Shown here piece by piece: positions 1 to 6,712 of a DNA stretch of 7,140 nucleotides. Source of the DNA: an uncultured Aquimonas sp. (GTDB taxonomy: Bacteria; Pseudomonadota; Gammaproteobacteria; Xanthomonadales; Xanthomonadaceae); assembly GCA_946481615.1 (NCBI GenBank), contig CAMLOR010000170.1:1-7140 (forward strand), written 5' to 3'. Position 1 is the first letter of the stretch; each line of letters starts with the position of its first letter. The notes below the pieces were generated by a model. The model was not told the DNA's origin and ran no database searches. It saw nothing but the letters and a program-made list of their open reading frames with translations. The position numbers and the translations under genes are program-made.

Positions 1-2951
1 AGCACGCCGAAGCCGAAGGCGATCGAGGTCATCAGGATCGGCCGCAGGCGGTCGCCGATGGCGGCCAGCGTGCCTTCGATCAGGCCCATGCCGCGTTCGA
101 CATTGGCCTTGGCGAACTCGATGATGAGCACCGCGTTCTTGCTCGACAGGCCCACCGTGGTGAGCATGCCGACCTGGAAATAGACGTCGCGCTGCAGGCC
201 CGCGAGCCACGTGAACAGCACCGTGCCGAGGATGCCGAGCGGCACCACCATCAGCACCGAGGTCGGGATGCTCCAGCTCTCGTACAGCGCGGCCAGGCAC
301 AGGAACACGATGAGGATCGACAGCGCATAGAGGATCGGCGTCTGCGCGTTCGCCACGCGTTCCTGGTAGGACTGGCCGCTCCACTCGATGCCGAAGCCTT
401 CCGGCAATTCGCCCGCGATGCGCTCCATTTCCTGCATCGCATCGCCGGAGCTCACGCCCGGCGCCGCTGTACCCGTGATGTTCACCGCCGGCACGCCGTT
501 GTAGCGTTCCAGGCGCGGCGAGCCGTAGGTCCAGCGCGAGGAGGCGAAGGCGGAGAAAGGCACCATCTCGCCTTCGGCGTTGCGCACGAACCATTTGTCG
601 AAGTCTTCCGGCACCATGCGGTAGGGCGCGTCGGCCTGCACGTAGACGCGCTTGACGCGGTTGCGGTCGATGAAGTCGTCGATGTACTGCCCGCCCCAGG
701 CGATGGTGAGCGCCGAGTTGATGTCGGCGATCGCCACGCCCAGCGCGCCGGCCTTTTCCGTGTCGATGTCGAGCCGGAACTGCGGCGTGTCTTCCTGGCC
801 GTTGGGACGCACGCCCTGCAGCTGCTTGCTCTGGCCCGCGGCCTGCAGCAGCTGGTTGCGCGCCGCCACCAGCGCGTCGTGGCCCTGGCCGCCGTTGTCC
901 TTGAGATAGAGATTGAAGCCGCCGGTCTGCCCGAGTTCGGTGACGGGCGGGGGAGCGATCGCGAACACCATGGCGTCGCGGATCTGGCTGAAGGCCCCCA
1001 TGGCACGCTGCGCGATGGCGTTGACGCCCGCTTCTTCGCTGGTGCGCTCTTCCCAGTCCTTGAGCTTCACGAAGGCCATGCCGTTGTTCTGGCCGCCGCC
1101 GGCGAAGCTGAAGCCCTGCACCGCGAACACCGATTCGATGTGTTCGGCCTCGTTCTCCATGTACCACTTCTCGACCTGCTCCATCACGCGCTGGGTGCGC
1201 TGCTGGGTGGCGCCCACCGGCGTCTGCACGATGGTGAAGAGCACGCCCTGGTCTTCGTCGGGCAGGAAGGAGGAGGGTACGCGCAGATAGAGGAAGGCCA
1301 TCACCACCGCGAGCGCGGCATAGATCAGAAGGAAGCGGCCGGTGCGGCGCAGCATCTTCCCGACCGTGGACTGGTACTTCGCGTTGCCCGCATCGAACTT
1401 GCGGTTGAACCAGCCGAAGAAGCCCTTCTCCGAGAAATGCTCGCCCTTCTTCAGCGGCTTGAGCATGGTGGCGCACAGCGCCGGCGTGAGCACGATGGCG
1501 ACCAGCACCGACAGCGCCATCGCCGAGACGATGGTGGCGGTGAACTGGCGGTAGATCACGCCGGTGGAGCCTTCCAGGAAGGCCATCGGCACGAACACCG
1601 CCGCCAGCACCAGGCCGATGCCGATCAGCGCGCCCGTGATCTGGTCCATCGATTTGCGCGTGGCCTCGAGCGGCGAAAGGCCTTCCTCGCTCATCAGGCG
1701 CTCGACGTTCTCCACCACCACGATGGCGTCGTCGACCAGCAGGCCGATCGCCAGCACCATCGCGAACATGGTGAGCATGTTGATGCTGAAACCCAGCGCC
1801 AGCAGGATGCCCAGCGTGCCGAGCAGCACCACCGGCACCGCAATCGTCGGAATGAAGGTGGCGCGCAGGTTCTGCAGGAACAGGAAGATGACGAGGAACA
1901 CGAGCACGATGGCTTCGGACAGCGTCTTCAGCACTTCCTTGATCGACACGCGCACGAAGGGCGTGGTGTCGAACGGCACCATCGCGCGCAGGCCGGGCGG
2001 GAACGAAGGCTTGAGCTGCGCCATCAGCTTCGCCACGCCGTCGGCGGTGGACAGCGCGTTGGCGTTGGTGGCGAGCGAAATCGCCACGCCCGAGGCCGGC
2101 TGTCCGTTGTAGCGGCTGATGACGCCGTAGTTCTCCGATCCCAGTTCGATGCGCGCCACGTCGCCCAGCGTGAGCGTGGAGCCATCGGGATTGGTGCGCA
2201 GCAGGATGGCGCGGAACTGCTCGGGCGTCTGCAGGCGATCCTGCGCGGTGATCGTCGCGTTGATCTCCTGCCCGTCGATCGAGGGCGTGCCGCCGAGCTG
2301 GCCGACGGCCACTTGCGCGTTCTGCGCGCGGATCGCGGCCACCACGTCGGCCGGCGCCAGGCGGTAGGTATTGAGCTTGCCCGGGTCGAGCCAGATGCGC
2401 ATGGCGTACTTGCCGCCGAACACCTGCACGCCGCCCACGCCCGGCACGCGCGAGAGCGGATCGACGATGTTGGCGCTGACGTAGTCGGAGATGTCCTGGC
2501 GCGACATGCTGCCGTCCTCGGACACGAAGCCCACGACCTGCAGGAAGCCGGCCGCCGCCTTGTTCACGCGGATGCCCTGCTGCTGCACGATCTGCGGCAG
2601 GTTGGCCATGGCGACCTGCAACTTGTTCTGCACCTGCACCTGCGCGATGTCGGGATCGGTGCCGGACTTGAAGGTGATGGTGACGCCCACGCCGCCGTTG
2701 GAATCGGAGGTGGACGACATGTAGTCCATGCCGTCCAGGCCCGTCATGGCCTGCTCGATGATCTGCGTCACCGAGTTCTCGACGGCCTGTGCCGAGGCGC
2801 CCGGATAGCTGGCGCCGATCGAGACCGTGGGCGGCGCGATGGTGGGATAGCGCGCGATCGGCAGGCGCGTGATGGCGAGCGCGCCGGCCAGCATGATGAT
2901 GATCGCGATGACCCACGCGAAGATGGGCCGGTCGATGAAGAAACGTGCCAT
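1..2951 (-). CDS. RND multidrug efflux pump, AcrB/MexB-type inner-membrane transporter (3' end missing)
   Basis: This is the proton-driven inner-membrane pump of a tripartite RND (HAE1 family) efflux system, exporting hydrophobic or amphiphilic compounds from periplasm and membrane. The start is fixed by the classic N-terminus [16 protein letters not shown], the first transmembrane helix. 983 codons are present and the frame is open to the window edge; AcrB has 1049 residues, so about 65 C-terminal residues lie off the left side. Visible landmarks are [13 protein letters not shown] with the proton-relay Asp pair at residues 407-408, the AcrB numbering exactly, and [14 protein letters not shown] with the relay Lys at about residue 938 (AcrB K940). 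The porter-domain segments [20 protein letters not shown] and [17 protein letters not shown] are also typical. The gene starts 9 bases after the adaptor stop, with only a weak TAAGG ribosome site 7 bases upstream, so it is probably translated by coupling. Drug specificity cannot be read from sequence. Confidence 0.97.
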   Translation of the reverse strand, partial: MARFFIDRPIFAWVIAIIIMLAGALAITRLPIARYPTIAPPTVSIGASYPGASAQAVENSVTQIIEQAMTGLDGMDYMSSTSDSNGGVGVTITFKSGTDPDIAQVQVQNKLQVAMANLPQIVQQQGIRVNKAAAGFLQVVGFVSEDGSMSRQDISDYVSANIVDPLSRVPGVGGVQVFGGKYAMRIWLDPGKLNTYRLAPADVVAAIRAQNAQVAVGQLGGTPSIDGQEINATITAQDRLQTPEQFRAILLRTNPDGSTLTLGDVARIELGSENYGVISRYNGQPASGVAISLATNANALSTADGVAKLMAQLKPSFPPGLRAMVPFDTTPFVRVSIKEVLKTLSEAIVLVFLVIFLFLQNLRATFIPTIAVPVVLLGTLGILLALGFSINMLTMFAMVLAIGLLVDDAIVVVENVERLMSEEGLSPLEATRKSMDQITGALIGIGLVLAAVFVPMAFLEGSTGVIYRQFTATIVSAMALSVLVAIVLTPALCATMLKPLKKGEHFSEKGFFGWFNRKFDAGNAKYQSTVGKMLRRTGRFLLIYAALAVVMAFLYLRVPSSFLPDEDQGVLFTIVQTPVGATQQRTQRVMEQVEKWYMENEAEHIESVFAVQGFSFAGGGQNNGMAFVKLKDWEERTSEEAGVNAIAQRAMGAFSQIRDAMVFAIAPPPVTELGQTGGFNLYLKDNGGQGHDALVAARNQLLQAAGQSKQLQGVRPNGQEDTPQFRLDIDTEKAGALGVAIADINSALTIAWGGQYIDDFIDRNRVKRVYVQADAPYRMVPEDFDKWFVRNAEGEMVPFSAFASSRWTYGSPRLERYNGVPAVNITGTAAPGVSSGDAMQEMERIAGELPEGFGIEWSGQSYQERVANAQTPILYALSILIVFLCLAALYESWSIPTSVLMVVPLGILGTVLFTWLAGLQRDVYFQVGMLTTVGLSSKNAVLIIEFAKANVERGMGLIEGTLAAIGDRLRPILMTSIAFGFGV

Positions 2952-2960
2952 GGCGCGGCC

Positions 2961-4145
2961 TTACTTCGCGGCGGCCGGCGTCGCGGCGGGCGCGGCGGCG
3001 GTTTCGGCGCCGCGCTCGGTCGGCACCACGGCGGCACCGGGCCGGATTTTCTGCAGGCCTTCGACGACGACGCGGTCGCCCGGCGCCAGTCCGCCTTCCA
3101 CCAGCCACTGGTTGCCGACGGTCTGGCTCACCTGCACGGTGCGCTGCTCGACGGTGTTGTCGGGCTTGACCACCATCGCCACCGCGTCGCCCTTCGGATT
3201 GCGCGTGATGCCGGGCTGCGGAACCAGCAGGCCGTCGGCGCGCTGTGCATTGCTCACCAGGGCGCGCACGAACATGCCGGGCAGCAGCAGGTTGTCGGGA
3301 TTGGGTACCACCACGCGCAGCGCGTAGCTGCCCGTGGTCGGATCGACGGTGACTTCGGAGAACGCGAGCTTGCCCTTGTGCGGATACGCGCTGCCATCCT
3401 CGAGCACGATGTCGACGGGCACGTCGCTGGCGGAGGTCACGCTGCCGGCCTCGAGCGCGCGGCGCAGGTCGAGGTATTCGCTGCTCGACTGCGTGAGATC
3501 GACGTAGATCGGATCGAGCTGGTTCACCACGGCCAGCGGCGCGTCCTGGTTGGCGGTCACCAGCGCGCCCTGCGTCACCGCCGATTTGCCGATGCGGCCG
3601 GCGATGGGCGAGGCGATGCGCGCATAGCCGGCCGTCACGTCGGCGCGCTGCAGCGTGGCGCGCTGCAGTCCGACATCGGCTTCGGCCTGGCGCAACGCGG
3701 CCACGGCGTTTTCGTGATCCTGGGTGCTGATGGCTTCGATCTTCACGAGCTCGTCGGCGCGCGCCGCCGCCGCCTGCGCCGACTTGAGCGCGGCCTGCGC
3801 ACGCGCGAGCTGCGCCTTGGCGCTGTTAACGTCGGCGAGATAGGTGGCGGCGTCCAGTTCGTACAGCACCTGGCCGGCCTCGACGCGCCCGCCCTCGGTG
3901 AAGGCCACCTTCTTGACGATGCCGCCGACCTGCGGCCGCACTTCGGCCACTACCAGCGGCGTGACGCGCCCGGGCAGCTCGCGGGTGAGCGCGACGGGAG
4001 CGGCCTGCAGCGTGACCACGGTGACCGGCGTCGGCGGCGCGCCGCCGCCCGGCCCGGCACCGGCCGCGGGTTCCTCGCCGCCACAGGCCGCCAGCAGCAG
4101 AGCGGAAGCCAGCGCCACCGGCGCCAAACGTGTGAAGTAGTTCAT
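2961..4145 (-). CDS. RND efflux periplasmic adaptor (membrane fusion) lipoprotein, AcrA/MexA type
   Basis: This protein bridges the inner-membrane pump and an outer-membrane channel in the periplasm. With the chosen start it is 394 aa (AcrA has 397). Residues 1-20 form a lipoprotein signal ending in the lipobox LAAC, so Cys21 is the likely lipid anchor. A Gly/Pro-rich linker (22-40) follows. The lipoyl halves lie at about 67-100 (RPQVGGIVKKV, GGRVEAGQVLYELD) and 178-212 (ASPIAGRIG). Between them is an Ala-rich alpha-hairpin at 103-172, then the beta-barrel (212-290) and membrane-proximal domain (300-372). The Ala/Pro tail at 376-394 is low complexity. An in-frame ATG at 4205 has a better ribosome site (AGGA, 5 bases upstream) and would add 20 residues. 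However, that extension uses many A/T-ending codons (TCT, GTT, ATA, TCA, CTT) unlike the gene body, and it overlaps the TTGACA/palindrome region, so I treat it as leader. ATG at 4154 is another possibility. Confidence 0.95.
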   Translation of the reverse strand: MNYFTRLAPVALASALLLAACGGEEPAAGAGPGGGAPPTPVTVVTLQAAPVALTRELPGRVTPLVVAEVRPQVGGIVKKVAFTEGGRVEAGQVLYELDAATYLADVNSAKAQLARAQAALKSAQAAAARADELVKIEAISTQDHENAVAALRQAEADVGLQRATLQRADVTAGYARIASPIAGRIGKSAVTQGALVTANQDAPLAVVNQLDPIYVDLTQSSSEYLDLRRALEAGSVTSASDVPVDIVLEDGSAYPHKGKLAFSEVTVDPTTGSYALRVVVPNPDNLLLPGMFVRALVSNAQRADGLLVPQPGITRNPKGDAVAMVVKPDNTVEQRTVQVSQTVGNQWLVEGGLAPGDRVVVEGLQKIRPGAAVVPTERGAETAAAPAATPAAAK

Positions 4146-4190
4146 GGAAACCATTGATATCGAAAGGGAGTAGGGGCGAGAACGGCGGCA

Positions 4191-4219
4191 AGAGTGAACG
4201 ATCATTCTCTTCCTGTCAA
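4191..4219 (-). promoter_or_regulatory. Candidate promoter and TetR-like operator of the efflux operon
   Basis: Read on the minus strand, a perfect -35 hexamer TTGACA lies at 4219-4214. Downstream of it is an imperfect palindrome, on the plus strand AGTGAACGATCATTCTCT (4193-4210), pairing at 7 of 9 positions around a central GATC. Palindromes of the form TGAACGATCGTTCA are typical sites for TetR-family repressors, which commonly control RND pumps. The palindrome fills the spacer of the presumed promoter, a position where a bound repressor would block polymerase. No good -10 hexamer is visible (CACTCT at 17-base spacing matches poorly), so the promoter call is weak. The same 176-base gap also precedes the rightward reductase gene, so one bound protein could affect both. 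No regulator gene is present in the window. Confidence 0.4.
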
Positions 4220-4321
4220 AGGCCGGAAGTCAGGGGTCGCGGCGAGCCGAGGCGGGGGTGCGGCGAGGCGAGGAGCCCGGCACACTCCATGCAACCGCTT
4301 CGCCATCGCCCGGAGAACCCC

Positions 4322-4873
4322 ATGCGCCAGCTCAAGATCGCCGTCATCGTCGGCAGCCTCCGCCGCGACTCCTTCAACCGCAAACTGGCCAAAGCGATTC
4401 CCGCACTGGCGCCGTCGCATTTCGTCTTCGAACCCCTGGAGATCGGCGACCTGCCGCTCTACAACCAGGACGACGACGCCAACCAGCCGGCCCCGACCCT
4501 GCGGCTGAAGCAACAGGTCCGTGCCGCCGACGGCCTGCTGTTCTGCACGCCCGAATACAACCGCGGCATGCCCGGCGTGCTCAAGAACGCGCTGGACCAC
4601 GCCTCGCGGCCGTACGGCGACAATGCCTGGGCCGGAAAGCCGGCCGGCGTGCTCGGCGTTTCCATCGGCGCGATCGGCACGGCCCTGGCGCAGGCCCAGT
4701 TGCGCTGCGCGCTGGCCTACCTCGACGTGGCCGCGATGGCGCAGCCGGAGGCCTATCTCACCGCACGCGACGGTTTCTTCGAAGCCGACGGCAGCATCGG
4801 GGCGGGCAGCCGCGGCTTCGTGCAGAAATGGGTGGATGCCTTCGTGCAGCACATCGAGCGTCACGCGGCCTGA
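4322..4873 (+). CDS. NAD(P)H-dependent FMN reductase / quinone-azo reductase-like flavoprotein
   Basis: This is a cytoplasmic flavodoxin-like oxidoreductase of the NADPH-dependent FMN reductase family (ChrR/YieF, azoreductase-like), 183 aa, full family length. Members bind FMN and reduce quinones, azo compounds, nitro compounds, chromate or free flavin with NAD(P)H; the substrate here cannot be told. The N-terminal strand KIAVIVGSLRRDSFNRKLA (residues 5-23) carries the GSxRxxS loop that holds the FMN phosphate. TPEYNRGMPGVLKNALD (76-92) is the family's PEYN motif, which contacts the isoalloxazine ring, and GVSIGAIGTALAQAQLR (112-128) is the third flavin loop. The start is chosen because GGAG sits 6 bases upstream and the fold begins at once; an in-frame ATG at 4154 would add 56 residues of unstructured, non-homologous sequence. 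The gene is divergent from the efflux operon, suggesting but not proving shared control in response to redox-active toxic compounds. Confidence 0.93.
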   Translation: MRQLKIAVIVGSLRRDSFNRKLAKAIPALAPSHFVFEPLEIGDLPLYNQDDDANQPAPTLRLKQQVRAADGLLFCTPEYNRGMPGVLKNALDHASRPYGDNAWAGKPAGVLGVSIGAIGTALAQAQLRCALAYLDVAAMAQPEAYLTARDGFFEADGSIGAGSRGFVQKWVDAFVQHIERHAA

Positions 4874-4874
4874 A

Positions 4875-4892
4875 CCGCGGCCGGCGCCGCGG
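4875..4892 (+). terminator. GC-only hairpin after the reductase gene (weak terminator candidate)
   Basis: Immediately after the reductase stop codon, CCGCGGC (4875-4881) and GCCGCGG (4886-4892) form a perfect 7-bp stem with a 4-base loop. An alternative larger pairing is AACCGCG (4873-4879) with CGCGGTT (4893-4899). The position suits an intrinsic terminator or an mRNA 3'-end stabiliser. No T-run follows, so efficient factor-independent termination is doubtful, and transcription may continue into the small gene downstream. Confidence 0.3.
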
Positions 4893-4960
4893 CGCGGTTG
4901 CGCACGCTTCTTGCTCGATTTCCGGCGTGACCCGGCGTGGTGCCGGGCCCGGGAGCGAGC

Positions 4961-5137
4961 ATGAGCAAGCGCGAAAAGATTTCTCCCAAAGGCGACACCC
5001 GCTTCGTGCGGCGCGACAGCCAGGGCCGGTTCTCCGAATCCGACGATGCCGGGCGCAGCCTGGCGCAGGATCGGCGGACCCATGCCAGGACCTCGGTGAA
5101 GTCGGGGCAGGGCGATCGCGGCGACCAGAAGCGTTGA
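4961..5137 (+). CDS. Small highly charged protein of unknown function (58 aa)
   Basis: The product starts MSKREKISPKGDTRFVRRD and ends in GQGDRGDQKR. It is almost entirely hydrophilic, rich in Arg, Lys, Asp, Ser and Gly, with no signal peptide, membrane segment or cysteine, and is probably cytoplasmic and largely disordered. I recall similar short 'KGDxRFVRRDxxGRF' proteins annotated as hypothetical in Xanthomonadales and Burkholderiales, but no function is known to me. The start is supported by GGGAG 5 bases upstream; an earlier in-frame ATG at 4937 has no comparable ribosome site and would add only MVPGPGAS. A 6-bp hairpin (CCCGGC 4931-4936 with GCCGGG 4942-4947) stands just upstream of the ribosome site and might tune translation. 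It follows the reductase by 87 bases on the same strand. The basic-acidic pattern would suit nucleic-acid or ribosome association, but that is a guess. Confidence 0.72.
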   Translation: MSKREKISPKGDTRFVRRDSQGRFSESDDAGRSLAQDRRTHARTSVKSGQGDRGDQKR

Positions 5138-5223
5138 CGTCGCTCCCGCGAAGGCGGGAGCCCAGTGACGTTGCTCTTCGCAGGGCGAGAGTCGCTGGAT
5201 TCCCGTCTGCGCGGGATGATGTC
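5136..5223. repeat. REP/BIME-like paired-hairpin intergenic repeat between convergent genes
   Basis: The whole gap between the small gene and the glycosylase gene is an imperfect inverted repeat. The left arm 5136-5169 matches the reverse complement of the right arm 5191-5223 at about 26 of 34 aligned positions with one gap, around a 21-base centre. Each arm also folds on itself. In the left arm CTCCCGC (5143-5149) pairs with GCGGGAG (5154-5160) over a GAAG loop. In the right arm TCCCGT (5201-5206) pairs with GCGGGA (5211-5216), including one G-T pair. The flanking CCCAGTGAC and GTCGCTGG also pair across the centre. The shape and the words 'cccgcgaaggcggga' and 'ccagtgac' match the dispersed intergenic repeats I recall from Xanthomonadales genomes. 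Lying between two converging stops, it could terminate or protect both mRNAs. It overlaps the last codon of the small gene by two bases. Confidence 0.75.
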
Positions 5224-5238
5224 GTTCGAGGGCAGGCT

Positions 5239-5973
5239 TCAGTCGAACAGCGCCTGGCAGTTCTCGCAGAAGAAACAACGCCGGGCGCTCACGCCCGGGT
5301 AGGTCTTGCCGACCGACCCGCCGCAATCCTTGCAGGTGTGCTGCTTGTGCACGCGCCAGTGCTTGCGCAGCACGTTGGCCTTCTTCCATTCGAGGAATTC
5401 GAAGCTGTAATCGCGCGCCTGCCGGATGATCTGGCCGAGCTTGCGCGAGGGTATCGCCCCGATCGTCGATTCGGGATGCACCCCCACGCGGTGCATCACT
5501 TCGTTGCGGATGATGTTGCCGACGCCAGCGAAGATCTGCTGGTCGAGTAGGGCGTCGCAGATCAGCCGATCGGGTGTCTTCATCAGCTTGTTGCGTGCCT
5601 TGCGCGGCGACTAGGCGTCGTTGAGCACGTCGCCGGACCAGTCGTAGGTTTCGTCGAGATCGCCTTCGATCCACTTCAGGGACGAGGTGTAGAAGATCAA
5701 CTCGCCGTTCGCGAAGCCCAGCGCCATGCGCGGCGTCTTGCCCGGCTTGCGCGAATCGATGCAGTAGGTGCCGAACATCAGCAGATGCACGCGCATCGAG
5801 AAGCCGGAGAACTCGATCAGGAAGTGCTTGCCCCAGGTGCGCAGCGAGAGCACCTTCCTGCGCCGCATGCGATCGAGTTCCAGCGCACTGTTGCCCTCGA
5901 CGCGGCGCACGATCCTGCCCGCGAACTTCGCGGCTTCCTCGCGCAGGATGACCAGCGAAGGCCCTTCAGGCAT
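5239..5973 (-). pseudogene. nei: Nei/Fpg-family DNA glycosylase (endonuclease VIII-like), interrupted by an in-frame amber codon
   Basis: This encodes a base-excision-repair glycosylase/AP lyase that removes oxidised bases. Ignoring the interruption it is 244 aa, close to family length. The N-terminus MPEGPS supplies the catalytic Pro2 and Glu3. WGKHFLIEF (residues 47-55) holds a conserved Lys of the beta-sandwich. The helix-two-turn-helix segment DQQIFAGVGNIIRNEV lies at 144-159, and the C-terminal zinc finger uses Cys214, Cys217, Cys236 and Cys239. A TAG at 5613-5611 replaces codon 121, exactly at the joint of the two domains. The same frame continues without loss, and related proteins, as I remember them, have Trp at this point, so TGG to TAG is the likely change. 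The 120-residue product would lack the DNA-binding half. The next ATG (codon 131, at 5583) has no good ribosome site. The start overlaps the DUF72 stop by 8 bases and has GGGAG 7 bases upstream. Sequencing error or amber suppression remain possible. Confidence 0.88.
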
Positions 5974-6712
5974 GCGCGCTCTCCCGCCGCACGAAGGCCT
6001 GCAGCCGCGCGGCATCTGCTGCCGCGTGGCCCGCGGCGGTGTTGTCGAAGATGCACCAGGTCTTGCGCGACTTGCCGAGGTCCGACGCCAGTCCGGCCAG
6101 CCGCCCATCGTCGTACGACGAGTAGTACATGCGCGGCGAGCCGTGCCAGCGGAAGTATCGCCATTGCGAAAGATCGCCGCCCGGTGTTCCGGCGCCGGCG
6201 GGTTTGCCCGGATCGGCCGCCACGCGCGACACGCCGTAGCGGATGAAGAAGGCGTCGCGTCCGGCGTCGAGCCATGACGCGTGGCGCGGCTCCAGTGCCA
6301 CGGGGCCCGCATGCCGGAATCGCAGCAGCGTGAAGAAGGCGTTCGCGCTGCGTCCTTCCCAGGCCAGCGAAGGCGGCAGCTGCACGAGCAGGCCGCCGAG
6401 CTTGCGCCCCAGGCCCGCGACTTCGTCGAGGAAACGCTCCAGCGGCTCGCGCGCGCGTCGCAGGCCCAGTTCGTGCGTGATGGTTTGCGGCAGCTTCACC
6501 GAGAAGCGGAAACCGGCCGGCACCGACGCGGCCCAGCGTTCGTACGTGGCCGCCTGGTGGCTGCGATAGAACGAGGAGTTGATCTCGACGCAATCGAAGC
6601 GGGTGGCGTAGCGCGCCAGCGCGTTGTCGCCTTCGCCCAGCAGATGGCGATGCGCGGAGACGACCGACCAGCCCGCGAGCCCGATGCGCGGACCGCTGCG
6701 CGCGGCCGTCAT
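5966..6712 (-). CDS. DUF72 / YecE-like protein, predicted TIM barrel
   Basis: This is a 248-aa member of the DUF72 (YecE) family, predicted soluble and cytoplasmic with a TIM-barrel-like fold; its biochemical role is not established. Family hallmarks are GLAGWSV near the start (residues 11-17), the EINSSFYR motif (43-50), a FRFSVKLPQTITHE block (68-81), LVQLPPSLAW (109-118), ALEPRHASW (139-147), and the C-terminal FDNTAAGHAAADA (222-234). The start is the ATG at 6712, which overlaps the exonuclease III stop as ATGA. No ribosome site is visible, so translation is probably coupled to the upstream gene. The frame extends farther upstream (ATG at 7048), but that part is the shadow of exonuclease III. 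It is sandwiched between exonuclease III and a DNA glycosylase with overlaps on both sides, which suggests co-expression with base-excision repair. That link is inference from context only. Confidence 0.93.
   Translation of the reverse strand: MTAARSGPRIGLAGWSVVSAHRHLLGEGDNALARYATRFDCVEINSSFYRSHQAATYERWAASVPAGFRFSVKLPQTITHELGLRRAREPLERFLDEVAGLGRKLGGLLVQLPPSLAWEGRSANAFFTLLRFRHAGPVALEPRHASWLDAGRDAFFIRYGVSRVAADPGKPAGAGTPGGDLSQWRYFRWHGSPRMYYSSYDDGRLAGLASDLGKSRKTWCIFDNTAAGHAAADAARLQAFVRRESAHA

Noticed and set aside
879..4157. A 1092-codon plus-strand open frame opposite the efflux genes
   Set aside because: It is codon-for-codon opposite the pump and adaptor frames. Its His/Arg/Asp-rich composition is what GC-rich codon bias produces on the antisense strand, and it has no recognisable domain.
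4154..4321. A longer N-terminus for the FMN reductase (start at 4154)
   Set aside because: It would cross the intergenic control region and add 56 unstructured residues, whereas ATG 4322 has a good GGAG site and begins directly at the flavodoxin fold.
4258..5550. A 430-codon plus-strand open frame covering the same stretch
   Set aside because: It overlaps the reductase in another frame and continues antisense to the glycosylase; no domain is seen and it has no ribosome site.
5239..5583. A separate small zinc-finger protein starting at the ATG at 5583
   Set aside because: It is the helix-two-turn-helix and zinc-finger half of the Nei/Fpg protein, in the same frame as the upstream half. It has no ribosome site of its own and is better read as the remnant after the nonsense codon.
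5605..5616. Programmed readthrough or recoding at the TAG
   Set aside because: The following bases (TCG) are not a known strong readthrough context, no stem-loop is evident downstream, and nothing in this family is known to be recoded. A point mutation is simpler.
4202..5674. A 490-codon minus-strand open frame across the reductase, small gene and repeat
   Set aside because: It lies opposite the well-supported reductase gene and runs through the REP-like repeat and out of frame over the glycosylase. Its composition is shadow-like (Arg/Ala/Gly rich).
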